64,000 nt of DNA from UBA1161 sp002311745 (GTDB lineage: Bacteria > Planctomycetota > Phycisphaerae > Tepidisphaerales > Tepidisphaeraceae). This document shows, piece after piece, positions 16,543-24,798 of the stretch. Below the pieces are notes generated by a model that saw only the letters and a list, made by a program, of their open reading frames with translations, had not been told where the DNA came from and did no database searches. The position numbers were made by a program, and so were the translations under genes. Numbering within the stretch: the first letter of the stretch is position 1; the number at the start of each line of letters is the position of its first letter. The DNA lies in assembly GCA_050018415.1 (NCBI GenBank), contig JBEKAB010000006.1, positions 81,240 to 145,239 of the forward strand, read 5' to 3'.

Positions 16543-16797
16543 TCAGGCCTGGGCGGTTGGCTTGCGATGCGTGGGCTTGAGCACCAGGCCGGTGCGGATG
16601 GCCTTGGCGCTGACCTTGATGCGGACGACGCGTCCGTCGACCAAAGCGCGGACTTTTTGGATGTTGGGCCTGAACTTGCGGGAGCTGATGCCCGTGATTT
16701 TCGTGCCGACGCCCCCCAGGTACTTGGCCTTGCCGCGGTGGGTGACCTTGCGGCCGAAGCTGGTCTTCTTGCCGGTGAAATAACAGACGCGGGGCAT
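16543..16797 (-). CDS. rpmB: 50S ribosomal protein L28
   Basis: An 84-residue L28. It starts MPRVCYFTGKKTSFGRKV and has the conserved RKFRPNIQKVRALVDGR block. It lacks most of the Cys pairs of zinc-binding versions. The ATG at 16797 is preceded by a GAGG. It is the gene just before gatC-gatA on the same strand. Confidence 0.95.
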   Translation of the reverse strand: MPRVCYFTGKKTSFGRKVTHRGKAKYLGGVGTKITGISSRKFRPNIQKVRALVDGRVVRIKVSAKAIRTGLVLKPTHRKPTAQA

Positions 16798-16905
16798 CGC
16801 AAACCTCGGTAAAGGAATCGGGGGGGACAGTGTAGTCAAAGCCGCCCGGGACGCAAGCGCGGCCGGGAATCTCGAGTTGGAGATCCGAAACTCGAAAGTT
16901 AATTT

Positions 16906-17943
16906 TCAGAACGTCAAGGCCTGCACCGGCTCGGGTTGAGGCTCGGCGGCCTCCGGAGCGAACGATGCGATGGTTCCGCGATCCACCAGCGTCCCCGTGA
17001 GCCACAGGGTAATGGGCCGGCCGGTTTGGCCGTACCGCAGGATTTCGGCGACGGCGGAAGCCGTCTGCTGGGCGCCGGTGTAGTAACCGGTGCACGGATA
17101 ATCACCATCGAGCGGGCCCAAGGCGGTGACCGAGATGCGTCCGGGTACGGCGATGCCGGCCTGCCCCAGCACGTGCAGTGTTTCTCGCGCCCCGCGCACC
17201 GAATCGCAGATGCAGGCGGTGGCGCCGTTTTCCACGGCGGCGACGATGTCGCGCGGGAAGCAGGCATCGACGCAGACGTCCGAGCCAAACGAGGGGGCCA
17301 GGCGGCGGACGGCCTTGGTGACGGCGGTACGATTGTGAGCTTCAACGGCAACGAAACGGCGATGTCCGCTCATCAGCAGGTGCCGCGTCAGCGCGGCAGC
17401 GCCCAAGGACAGGTCCAACAACACGGCGTTGGTGGAGTAGGTTCGTGGTTCGCGGCCGACGGCCACCACCGGAATGTTGCGCACCAGCAGGTCGCGCACG
17501 AAAGCATCGGGCGTCTCGGCAGCCAGATCCACCACCGCGGCAAACTGGTTGAGGTAGCTGGGCCGCAGCGTCGTCACGTCGTCTGTGACCTCGGCGTGTG
17601 GATTGAGCAATTTCAGATGTTCAACGATGACCGCATCGACCTGTCGATCGACCAGCAACAGCCACGATCCTTCGGATGGGTTGTGTTGCGGAGCAGCGCT
17701 TTTGACGAACGTACCTCGACCGATGCTGCGGTGGAGCACTCCCTCGGCGGCCAAATCCGTCAAGGCCTTGCTGAGGGTCTTGGCGTTGACGTGGAATCGC
17801 CGCGCCAACTCGCGCTCGCCGGGCAGTTTTCCTGAAAGCTCGCCAGAAGCCACGGCTTGGCGGATCTTTTCCCGCAAGCGTTGGAATTTATAGCTCAAGC
17901 CAGCCTGACGACGCCTTTGCTGCGGTGAATTGATGCTGTCCAT
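16906..17943 (-). CDS. GntR-type regulator with LacI-like effector domain
   Basis: A 345-residue regulator. Residues 15-85 form a GntR winged helix (LPGERELARRFHVNAKTLSK ... EGVLHRSIGRGTFVKS). The rest resembles the periplasmic-binding-protein-like effector domain of LacI regulators, as in AraR-type proteins, which usually bind a sugar. The ATG at 17943 has a GGAAGG at good spacing. It is divergent from the lipase gene across a 260-base spacer that may hold its operator. The ligand is unknown. Confidence 0.8.
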   Translation of the reverse strand: MDSINSPQQRRRQAGLSYKFQRLREKIRQAVASGELSGKLPGERELARRFHVNAKTLSKALTDLAAEGVLHRSIGRGTFVKSAAPQHNPSEGSWLLLVDRQVDAVIVEHLKLLNPHAEVTDDVTTLRPSYLNQFAAVVDLAAETPDAFVRDLLVRNIPVVAVGREPRTYSTNAVLLDLSLGAAALTRHLLMSGHRRFVAVEAHNRTAVTKAVRRLAPSFGSDVCVDACFPRDIVAAVENGATACICDSVRGARETLHVLGQAGIAVPGRISVTALGPLDGDYPCTGYYTGAQQTASAVAEILRYGQTGRPITLWLTGTLVDRGTIASFAPEAAEPQPEPVQALTF

Positions 17944-18203
17944 TTTTACCTTCCCTGCCGAAAGTCCTCGGTTCCAATTAGGGGGCTGTATTTTGCACCT
18001 ACGCTCCCCTGCCATACAGAGTTAACTACATTACAGTTCTTCGGCAATATGCGATACGGCGGTTGGATAAAATTCAGCAAAAAAATAGTTCATGGCAAGA
18101 ATCTTTAAATGGGTCCATAGGTACAGCAGGAAATAATGGGTCAATCGCGGATTTGGCAATTCATGGGTATCATGGCCGGTGGCGGGCGCCGGCGGCCAAA
18201 AAC

Positions 18204-19253
18204 ATGAGAAAATTCCTTATTTCCCTCCTGGTTCTGACGGTGCCGCAGCCAGCAGTGGCACGAGGAGCCAACCCCCCGCTGTGGGATCGATGGGCGCAGT
18301 CGCTGCACTTGCCGCGCGATTGGGACCAGGCGTGCGAATCGCTGGAGCGATTGACGCGCGACGTAGCGCCGGCGGCTTGGGCCGACCAGCAGCGGCAATG
18401 GGGGTTGCTCATCGACCAGGCGATTGATCCGCGCAAGCCCCTGGTGGTGCTGATCCACGGTTTAGACGGGGATGCCGACGGCTGCCGGCCGATGACCCGG
18501 TTGCTCCAGCAGGCCGGCTGGCAGACTGCGATCTTCTGTTATCCGGCTGACAAACACCTGAGCGGCAATGCACAGTTGCTCGCCGAGCATCTGGGGGCCC
18601 TGCGCGTGACCTACCCCCGCTTGAAGATCGACCTGGTCACGCAAAGCATGGGCGGACTGGTAGCGCGACAATACGTCGAAGGGCCGCAGTACGCCGGCGG
18701 CGTGGATCGGCTGATCCTGATCGCCCCGCCCAACGCCGGCTCGCCTTGGGCCAAATTCTGTTGGGCCGGCAAACTGGTCGCCCATTGGCAGCGCTATCGC
18801 CACGATCCGCAATGGAACCCCGCCTGGATGATCACCGAAGGTCTGTGCCAAGCCGGGGGCGATCTGATACCGGGCTCGCGGTTTTTGGCCCAGTTGAATT
18901 CGCGCCCGCGCCGCGCGGGAATTAAGTACACGATCATCGCGGGCGATCTGCCCGCCGGCGACCGCGTCGGCGCGGACTTGATCCAGGCCTCGGCACGCCT
19001 GGCCTGCGAGCGATGGCCCCATACCTGGGGTATCCGGCAAGTCGATGTGGTCGCGCAATGCTGGGCCGACGACTTGCGCGAAAAACGGGGCGGCGGCGAT
19101 GGACCGGTGAGCCTGGCCAGCGCCGCCTTGGCCGGCGTGGACGATCTGGTGATCGTTCACGCGGATCATCTTTGCTTGTACGAATCGGTGGACGGTCGTC
19201 CCCCTGCCGCCTGGCCGATCATCCAGGATCGGCTGGCCGACCATGGCCGGTGA
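18204..19253 (+). CDS. Secreted alpha/beta hydrolase (lipase-like)
   Basis: A 349-residue protein with a signal peptide (MRKFLISLLVLTVPQPAVA) and an alpha/beta-hydrolase fold. VVLIHGLDGDADG is the oxyanion-hole segment, and the nucleophile elbow is TQSMGG with Thr at the first Gly position, as in PGAP1-like lipases. VHADHLCLYES near the end carries the probable catalytic His. It may cleave lipids or esters in the periplasm. The ATG at 18204 starts the signal peptide; the longer frame from 18063 has no homology. Its stop overlaps the thiL start by 11 bases. Confidence 0.8.
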   Translation: MRKFLISLLVLTVPQPAVARGANPPLWDRWAQSLHLPRDWDQACESLERLTRDVAPAAWADQQRQWGLLIDQAIDPRKPLVVLIHGLDGDADGCRPMTRLLQQAGWQTAIFCYPADKHLSGNAQLLAEHLGALRVTYPRLKIDLVTQSMGGLVARQYVEGPQYAGGVDRLILIAPPNAGSPWAKFCWAGKLVAHWQRYRHDPQWNPAWMITEGLCQAGGDLIPGSRFLAQLNSRPRRAGIKYTIIAGDLPAGDRVGADLIQASARLACERWPHTWGIRQVDVVAQCWADDLREKRGGGDGPVSLASAALAGVDDLVIVHADHLCLYESVDGRPPAAWPIIQDRLADHGR

Positions 19254-20139
19254 ATTCGACTTCATCCAGTGGATCGCCGCCCAGAACCGCGCTGGCAACC
19301 TGGTGCAATTGGGCGTGGGAGACGATCTGGCCGTGCTGAACTGGCCGGCGGATGATCTGCTGCTGGTCGGCGTGGACCAGGTGCTCGAGGGCGTGCACTT
19401 CGATTCGGCCGTTCATTCACCCCGGCAAATCGGCAAAAAGGCGATCAACCGCAGCGTGTCGGACTGCGCCGCCATGGGATGTCTGCCCGCGGCGGCCGTC
19501 GCCACCGTCGCCCTGCCCAAGCATTTTTCCCTGGACCAAGCCAAGGAGCTTTACCTGGGAATGCGCCAGGCGGCGGAAGCGTTTGATTGCCCCATCGTCG
19601 GCGGCGACACCGCGGCTTGGGATGGAAAACTGATCGCCACGGTGACGATCCTGGGTCGCACGAGCGGCATTCGGCCCGTCGCCCGCAGCGGCGCCAAAGC
19701 GGGCGATCGGATTTTCGTCACCGGTCCCTTGGGCGGCAGTATTCTGGGCCGCCACATCGAGTTTGTTCCCAAGGTCGCCCTGGGCCGCGAGCTGGCCGCC
19801 CTCGCCAGCGCGATGATCGACATCAGCGACGGCCTGTCGCGCGATCTGGGGCACATCTGCCGCTGCAGCGGCGTGGGGGCGATCCTCCAAGCCGAGTCGG
19901 TGCCGATTCATCCCGATGCCGTCGAGCTGTCGCGCCGCGACGGCCGAGCGGCTCTGGAGCACGCCTTGCACGATGGTGAGGATTACGAACTGCTCTACAC
20001 CACCAGCCGCCCAACCGCGCCGGGAATTTGCATCGGTCGGATCGTGGAAAAACCCGGCATGTGGCTGCAAGACGAGCGCAAGAATCTGCGGGCATTGGAA
20101 ATTGCCGGATGGCAACACGTCTGGGGAAGTGCTCCGTGA
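19243..20139 (+). CDS. thiL: Thiamine-monophosphate kinase
   Basis: A 298-residue ThiL, which phosphorylates thiamine monophosphate to the active cofactor. GVGDDLAVL near residue 24, the metal and ATP ligands in VGVDQVLEGVHF, PIVGGDTAA, and IDISDGLSRDL are all present. It is slightly shorter than the usual 310-330 residues. It overlaps the lipase gene, so the two are probably translated together although their functions seem unrelated. No TPP riboswitch was seen upstream. Confidence 0.92.
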   Translation: MAGEFDFIQWIAAQNRAGNLVQLGVGDDLAVLNWPADDLLLVGVDQVLEGVHFDSAVHSPRQIGKKAINRSVSDCAAMGCLPAAAVATVALPKHFSLDQAKELYLGMRQAAEAFDCPIVGGDTAAWDGKLIATVTILGRTSGIRPVARSGAKAGDRIFVTGPLGGSILGRHIEFVPKVALGRELAALASAMIDISDGLSRDLGHICRCSGVGAILQAESVPIHPDAVELSRRDGRAALEHALHDGEDYELLYTTSRPTAPGICIGRIVEKPGMWLQDERKNLRALEIAGWQHVWGSAP

Positions 20140-20148
20140 ACGCGCGCC

Positions 20149-20592
20149 TCACCGTGGGTTCAGCGCGGCCAGCTTTGCGTCGAGATATTCCTGCAGGAAA
20201 ACCACCGCGGCTTGGGCATCCAGACGGGCCTTTTTTTGCTTCCGCGTGATTTTTTCTCCGCTGCGCTTGCGGTCAACCAGATTCCGCTCGGCTTGAAAAG
20301 TGGAAAGACGCTCATCGACGAAGATCACCGGCTTGCCGCTGCGCGCGGCCAGCTCACGGCCCAGGTCCAGCGCGCCCTGGGCCGCCGCCCCGCGCGTGCC
20401 GTCCATGTTCAACGCCAGGCCGATCACCAGACGCTGCACGGCCTCGGTTTCGATGATCTTCAGGATTTGTTCCACCGCTTGTGAGTCAAAGCGGACGTGC
20501 AGAACGCCGTAAGGGGTGGCGAGTTTCCCGGCGGCGTCGCTGAGGGACAGGCCGACGCGACGCGACCCCGGATCGATGCCGAGCGTGCGCAT
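20149..20592 (-). CDS. ruvX: RuvX / YqgF Holliday-junction resolvase-like nuclease
   Basis: A 147-residue YqgF-family protein with an RNase H fold. Motifs are GIDPGSRRVGLSLSD at the N-terminus, VIGLALNMDGTRG, FVDERLSTFQAE, and DAQAAVVFLQEYLD at the end, with catalytic acids in each. Relatives process pre-16S rRNA 5' ends and may also cut recombination junctions. It lies 6 bases after the guanylyltransferase stop on the same strand and converges on thiL. Confidence 0.92.
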   Translation of the reverse strand: MRTLGIDPGSRRVGLSLSDAAGKLATPYGVLHVRFDSQAVEQILKIIETEAVQRLVIGLALNMDGTRGAAAQGALDLGRELAARSGKPVIFVDERLSTFQAERNLVDRKRSGEKITRKQKKARLDAQAAVVFLQEYLDAKLAALNPR

Positions 20593-20598
20593 GCGGAT

Positions 20599-21693
20599 TT
20601 ACTGAAACTTCTCCCCGTATTTTTCCTTCACCTTGGCCACCAGTTCCTTGACGCGCTGGGCCTGCTCCTTGGGACAGACCAGCGTCACGTCGCGGGCGTG
20701 CACGATGATCATGTCGCTGAGCCCGATGGTGGAGAGCAGGTGTTGGGGATCTTGGCTGATGATGACGTTGTCATCGGAGTCCAGGAAAACGCCGGTGGGG
20801 CAATCGATGGCGTTGTTGTGCTCGTCCGTGGAAAGCGTCTCGGCCAAAGCCGGCCAGGACCCGACGTCCAGCCATTCCACCGGCATCTCCACCACCATCA
20901 CCTGGGCGTCGCTTTTTTGCTGGCTGACCGGCTCCATGACGGCGTAGTCGATGCTGATCTTGGGCAAGCGCGGATACACCTCGCGCAGCACCGCCTCCTG
21001 GCGATCGGTGCCCCAGGCGTCGGCGATCTGCGTCAAGCCGCGGTGCGAGCCGGGCAGGTGCGCCGCCAGTTCCTTCAGCACCGTGTCGCAGCGCCACACG
21101 AACATGCCGCTGTTCCAGTAGTACCGGCCGGACTCGACGTAGCGGTCGGCCATGGCCTTGTCCGGTTTTTCAAAAAATCCCAGCACGCGATAGGCGCCCT
21201 CCACGTCCAGCGGCTCGCCGCGCTGGATGTACCCCAGGCCGGTGTGCCCGTGCGTCGGTACGATGCCGAAGGTGACCAGCGCGCTTGGTATTTGCGCGGT
21301 GACCTGGAAAGCGGCTTCCAGGCTCTTGTGGAACTGCGCCACCGGCTCGATCACGTGATCCGCGGTGACGACCGCGCTGACCGCATCCGGGTCGCGCTTG
21401 TGCAAAACGGCGGCGGAAAAGCCCACGGCGTTGGCGGTGTCGCGGCCCATCGGCTCACCCAGCAGATTCTGCCGCGGCAGCTCCGGAAGATTGGCCAGCA
21501 CCGCCGCGGCGTGCACGGCGCCGGTGCAGACGAAAATCTGCTCCGGCGGCAACAGCCCGCGCAAACGCTCGTAGCTCAATTGCAGAAGACTTTTGCCATT
21601 GACGACGGGAAGAAGCTGCTTGGGGAGGTTGCCGCGGGACAGCGGCCATAGCCGCGTGCCCGCCCCCCCCGCCATAATCACGCCGTATCGCAT
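20599..21693 (-). CDS. Mannose-1-phosphate guanylyltransferase
   Basis: A 364-residue nucleotidyltransferase that makes GDP-mannose from mannose 1-phosphate and GTP. The signature GVIMAGGAGTRLWPLSR and PKQLL are at the N-terminus, and VEWLDVGSWPALAE near the C-terminal third is typical of ManC-type enzymes. It is of the short form without an isomerase domain. The ATG at 21693 matches the family start. GDP-mannose would feed polysaccharide or glycoprotein synthesis. Confidence 0.9.
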   Translation of the reverse strand: MRYGVIMAGGAGTRLWPLSRGNLPKQLLPVVNGKSLLQLSYERLRGLLPPEQIFVCTGAVHAAAVLANLPELPRQNLLGEPMGRDTANAVGFSAAVLHKRDPDAVSAVVTADHVIEPVAQFHKSLEAAFQVTAQIPSALVTFGIVPTHGHTGLGYIQRGEPLDVEGAYRVLGFFEKPDKAMADRYVESGRYYWNSGMFVWRCDTVLKELAAHLPGSHRGLTQIADAWGTDRQEAVLREVYPRLPKISIDYAVMEPVSQQKSDAQVMVVEMPVEWLDVGSWPALAETLSTDEHNNAIDCPTGVFLDSDDNVIISQDPQHLLSTIGLSDMIIVHARDVTLVCPKEQAQRVKELVAKVKEKYGEKFQ

Positions 21694-21786
21694 CCATTCC
21701 ACCTGCAGTAATGCAACCACCGGCCGAAGCGCTGATTATAACATGAACCGTGGTTCGCGTGGAATGCGCCGGCGCCGTGGATCGGC

Positions 21787-22959
21787 CTACGGCCGGCGAG
21801 GCGCGGCGGCGGCGGCCAACGGCGAAAGCAACGGCAAATCCGGATACCACACTCGCAGCACGCCCAGGTACACGCCGTCGTCCACGTCGACGGCGTGCAG
21901 TTTACGCCCGGCCAGCGGTCCGGCAACCGCCCGGCCGTCGGCGCTCCACAAACTCTTGCTATCCGCATCGACCATGACCGCCTCGGGATATTTGGCCGTG
22001 CGCTTGGCGTGGAAAATCGGAAAAAGATCGTCCACCTGGCGGTCGAAGGCGACGGCGCATCCCGTGGCCGGACTGCGCCAAAGCAGCAGGCGCTGCGGGA
22101 AATTCTTCGGCTGTGCGGTCAGATCGCTGTCCAGCACGGCCGCGGGCCGGGTGGTGCAGATCATCGCCACGGTGGCGACACCGCGCGCGGCGGCGGGCAT
22201 CGGGTAAAACGGCAAGAGCGGCCGCGACGGCGCCGGCCGCGAAGCTTGCACCGGCGCCAGCAGCACGCGCGTCTGCGGATGCAGCGCTTTCCACCGCTTC
22301 CACGTGGTTTTGATCGCCGAGATCGTTCCGCCGAATCCCGCGGGTTTTTGCTGCTGCAGCGTCAAGCCCGTCACGCCGTTGATGAATTGCCCCAGCCGCG
22401 CGTTGTACACCAGCAGCGTGTTGGCCGGCATGGAAACGATTTCCAGATCGCGCGCCTTGATGGAGCGGTCGATGCGCACCGTCACCACGCGATTGGCAAA
22501 AGCCGACCACAACAAAAGCAGCGGCGCCTGTTGATCCGTCTGCACGAGCACCGGAGCCGGATAGAGCGCCGCAAACGGATACGCGGTGGCCTCGCCGCCG
22601 TCGACCAAGCCAACGACCCAATCGTCATCGCCCAAAGTTGCCTGCTCGGCGGATACGAAACCGGGCTGGCCATTGACCAGAAAGGCGCTGTCGGGGTCGA
22701 GGGCGAAATGGTGCGCCAGCAGCGCCAGGATGGGCGCAAGTCCGATCAACCACCAGGCCCGGCGCCGCCCGGCGACGATCAGCCCGACCAGGATCAGGCA
22801 CAGGATCACCGTCAGCGCCAGCATCGGCCACTGCAATCGGCGGGACAGCACGATCCATTCGATGCCGTGCGGATATTGCCCCCAGAACGGATGCACGCCA
22901 TAAGCGATGACGGCCGCGGGCATCGCCGCCAAAATAAGCAGCAGCAGGGGCAAAATCAC
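21787..22959 (-). CDS. DUF3179-like membrane protein
   Basis: A 390-residue protein with three hydrophobic segments in the first 90 residues and an extracytoplasmic body resembling DUF3179. Shared features are DSAFLVNGQPGFVSAEQA, a repeat-like ATAYPFAALYPAPVLVQTD, and GFGGTISAIKTTWKRWKALH. The Cys and His residues of some family members are not obvious here, and the match is distant. Function of the domain is unknown. It is divergent from the dehydrogenase gene at 23023. Confidence 0.6.
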   Translation of the reverse strand: MILPLLLLILAAMPAAVIAYGVHPFWGQYPHGIEWIVLSRRLQWPMLALTVILCLILVGLIVAGRRRAWWLIGLAPILALLAHHFALDPDSAFLVNGQPGFVSAEQATLGDDDWVVGLVDGGEATAYPFAALYPAPVLVQTDQQAPLLLLWSAFANRVVTVRIDRSIKARDLEIVSMPANTLLVYNARLGQFINGVTGLTLQQQKPAGFGGTISAIKTTWKRWKALHPQTRVLLAPVQASRPAPSRPLLPFYPMPAAARGVATVAMICTTRPAAVLDSDLTAQPKNFPQRLLLWRSPATGCAVAFDRQVDDLFPIFHAKRTAKYPEAVMVDADSKSLWSADGRAVAGPLAGRKLHAVDVDDGVYLGVLRVWYPDLPLLSPLAAAAAPRRP

Positions 22960-23022
22960 GCCGTAACGATAGCGGCGCCGCGCTTAATCACAAGACGCCC
23001 CGCGTGCGGTACACTGACGCTT

Positions 23023-23982
23023 ATGACACATCCAGATACCCGGCCGTTGGTGATCGTCACCGAAGGCTCCGACCCTCGGCCGTTGCAGTGGCTCAGGGAG
23101 CGCGCCCGCGTCGTGGAGATGCCGACGGCTCATCCGCAGTTTGGCCAACAACTGGCCGAGGCGCGGGGCCTTGTGGTCCGCACGTACACGAAAGTGAACG
23201 CGGCGCTTTTGCAGGAGGCGCCCCAACTGAAGGTGGTGGGCCGCGGCGGCGTGGGATTGGAAAACATCGACGTGGCCGAATGCCGCCGCCGCGGCGTCCA
23301 GGTCGTCTACACTCCCGATGCCAACACGCTGGCCGTCGGCGATTTCGTCTTCGGATATCTCTTGCAGCTCTTGCGTCCGTGGGCGTTCTTCCGCGACAAG
23401 GTGTACGAGCCCAAGGAATTCAAGCGCATCCGCGACACCCTGCGCGGCCGGCAACTGAACGAGTTGACGCTCGGCGTCCTGGGCATGGGCCGCGTCGGCC
23501 GCCGCGTCGGTCACATCGCCGCCAACGGCTTTGACATGCCCGTGATCTACAACGATCTGCTGGACGTGGCCGCTCTGCTGGATTTCCCCGCCACCGCCGT
23601 GGACAAGCCAACGCTCTATCGCCAGGCGGACATCCTGACCATTCACGTGGACATGCGTCCGGGCAACGAGAACCTAGTCGGCCGCGAGCAGATCGTCATG
23701 CTCAAGGAATCGGCCGTGTTGATCAACGCCAGCCGGGGCGAGGTGCTGGACGTGGCGGCCCTGGCCGAGGCGCTGCGCTCCAAGAAGCTGCACGGCGCCG
23801 CGCTGGACGTTTACGCTCCCGAGCCGCCGGGCCCCGATTTCCCGCTGTTGGGATTGCCCAACGTCCTGCTGAGCCCGCACATGGCCGCCCGCACGACCAC
23901 GGCGCTGGAGAACATGAGCTGGGTGGTGCGGGACGTGATGGAGGTGCTGGAAGGCCGCAAGCCCAAATACGCGGCCCCGTGA
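23023..23982 (+). CDS. D-2-hydroxyacid dehydrogenase (SerA-like)
   Basis: A 319-residue NAD-dependent D-isomer-specific dehydrogenase. VVGRGGVGLENIDVA, the nucleotide-binding GVLGMGRVGRRVGHIA, NASRGEVLDVAALAEAL with the substrate Arg, the Glu in DVYAPEPPG and the His in LSPHMAA are all present. It most resembles phosphoglycerate dehydrogenase without a C-terminal ACT domain. The real substrate could be another hydroxyacid. The ATG at 23023 is the family start. A second copy of its last 21 codons or so lies at 24726-24791, beyond a transposase gene. Confidence 0.88.
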   Translation: MTHPDTRPLVIVTEGSDPRPLQWLRERARVVEMPTAHPQFGQQLAEARGLVVRTYTKVNAALLQEAPQLKVVGRGGVGLENIDVAECRRRGVQVVYTPDANTLAVGDFVFGYLLQLLRPWAFFRDKVYEPKEFKRIRDTLRGRQLNELTLGVLGMGRVGRRVGHIAANGFDMPVIYNDLLDVAALLDFPATAVDKPTLYRQADILTIHVDMRPGNENLVGREQIVMLKESAVLINASRGEVLDVAALAEALRSKKLHGAALDVYAPEPPGPDFPLLGLPNVLLSPHMAARTTTALENMSWVVRDVMEVLEGRKPKYAAP

Positions 23983-23987
23983 TCGGC

Positions 23988-24050
23988 GCGCATCGCACGC
24001 GACGCGGCTAAAACGCCATCCGACTTTTAGCCGCGTCGCGTGCGACGCGC
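23988..24050. repeat. REP-like palindrome upstream of the transposase
   Basis: Arms of 26 bases at 23988-24013 and 24025-24050 are reverse complements with one mismatch (GCGCrTCGCACGCGACGCGG then CTAAAA), separated by 11 bases. The hairpin begins 5 bases after the dehydrogenase stop codon. It could also terminate transcription. Confidence 0.85.
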
Positions 24051-24075
24051 GGCCGAAAAAGGTCCTGCTATTCCA

Positions 24076-24666
24076 ATGATTCTCGCTACGCATCTCATCT
24101 TCAGCGCCTACGGCTTTTGGCTCCCCAACGATCCTCGCGGATCGTGGTCGAAGTTCGTGGCATCGTGGGACCTGCTCAAATACGGCAAGGCGACGACGGT
24201 CTCTGCCGATCGGTCCCTTGCGTACAAACCCCACGACGTCTCACTGCGCCGCCGGGCAAAATCAGCCTTGAAATATTCGCCGGTCCAGTTCACGGGCATT
24301 CAAGCGCGCGCGATTGCCCGCAGGTTTGCCCATGCGATCCGAGAACGGTCGTATGTCCTGCACGCCTGCTGCATACTTCCCGATCATGTGCATCTGGTCA
24401 TTGCGCGACACGCCCGGCCGGCAAATGAAATCGTCGGACACCTAAAATTCGCAGCCACGCAACGATTGCTGAAGGAAGATCTGCATCCGTTCAGTGGCAC
24501 AGAATCCGGCGAAGAATTGCCTTCCCCCTGGGCACGGGGAACATGGCAAGTGTTCTTGGATTCGCCGGCGGATGTGCGGCGGGCGATACGCTACATGGAA
24601 GACAATCCGCTCAAAGAAGGCAAGCGGCGGCAACGCTGGCCGTTCGTGACGGCATATGTCGAGTAA
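24076..24666 (+). CDS. REP-associated tyrosine transposase (IS200/Y1 superfamily)
   Basis: A 196-residue Y1 transposase of the REP-associated type. It has the HUH metal site in LPDHVHLVI near residue 114 and a candidate catalytic Tyr in IRYMEDNP near the C-terminus. Such enzymes cut single-stranded DNA at palindromes and are thought to spread REP elements. The GCGCGTCGCACGCGACGCGG palindromes on both sides are its likely substrate. The ATG at 24076 follows the upstream hairpin by 25 bases. All expected motifs are present, so it may be active. Confidence 0.85.
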   Translation: MILATHLIFSAYGFWLPNDPRGSWSKFVASWDLLKYGKATTVSADRSLAYKPHDVSLRRRAKSALKYSPVQFTGIQARAIARRFAHAIRERSYVLHACCILPDHVHLVIARHARPANEIVGHLKFAATQRLLKEDLHPFSGTESGEELPSPWARGTWQVFLDSPADVRRAIRYMEDNPLKEGKRRQRWPFVTAYVE

Positions 24667-24677
24667 CGCCGCCGACC

Positions 24678-24703
24678 GCGCGTCGCACGCGACGCGGCTA
24701 AAA
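24678..24703. repeat. REP-like half-palindrome downstream of the transposase
   Basis: The 26 bases repeat the reverse complement of the 24025-24050 arm exactly and follow the transposase stop codon by 11 bases. Together with the upstream hairpin it brackets the gene. Confidence 0.85.
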
Positions 24704-24710
24704 ATCAGGA

Positions 24711-24791
24711 GACCTCAGTGAGGCTTGCTGGGTCGTGCGCGACGTGATGGAAGTTTTGGGGGGAAGAAGACCGAAGTATCCCGCTCCGTGA
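24711..24791 (+). pseudogene. C-terminal remnant of a second SerA-like dehydrogenase
   Basis: In frame with the stop at 24789-24791 the DNA reads CWVVRDVMEVLGGRRPKYPA. This matches the last residues of the intact dehydrogenase (SWVVRDVMEVLEGRKPKYAA) at nearly every position. No more than 25 or so codons survive. It is the tail of a lost paralogue or a partial duplication created with the transposase unit between the copies. Confidence 0.8.
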
Positions 24792-24798
24792 GGGACAG

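Noticed and set aside
18000..18203. Possible TPP riboswitch ahead of the lipase-thiL pair
   Set aside because: The conserved TPP aptamer cores were not found in the leader; it is more likely the GntR operator region.
21895..23022. Upstream extension of the SerA-like dehydrogenase frame
   Set aside because: The extension is antisense to the DUF3179-like gene and has no homology; the dehydrogenase begins at 23023.
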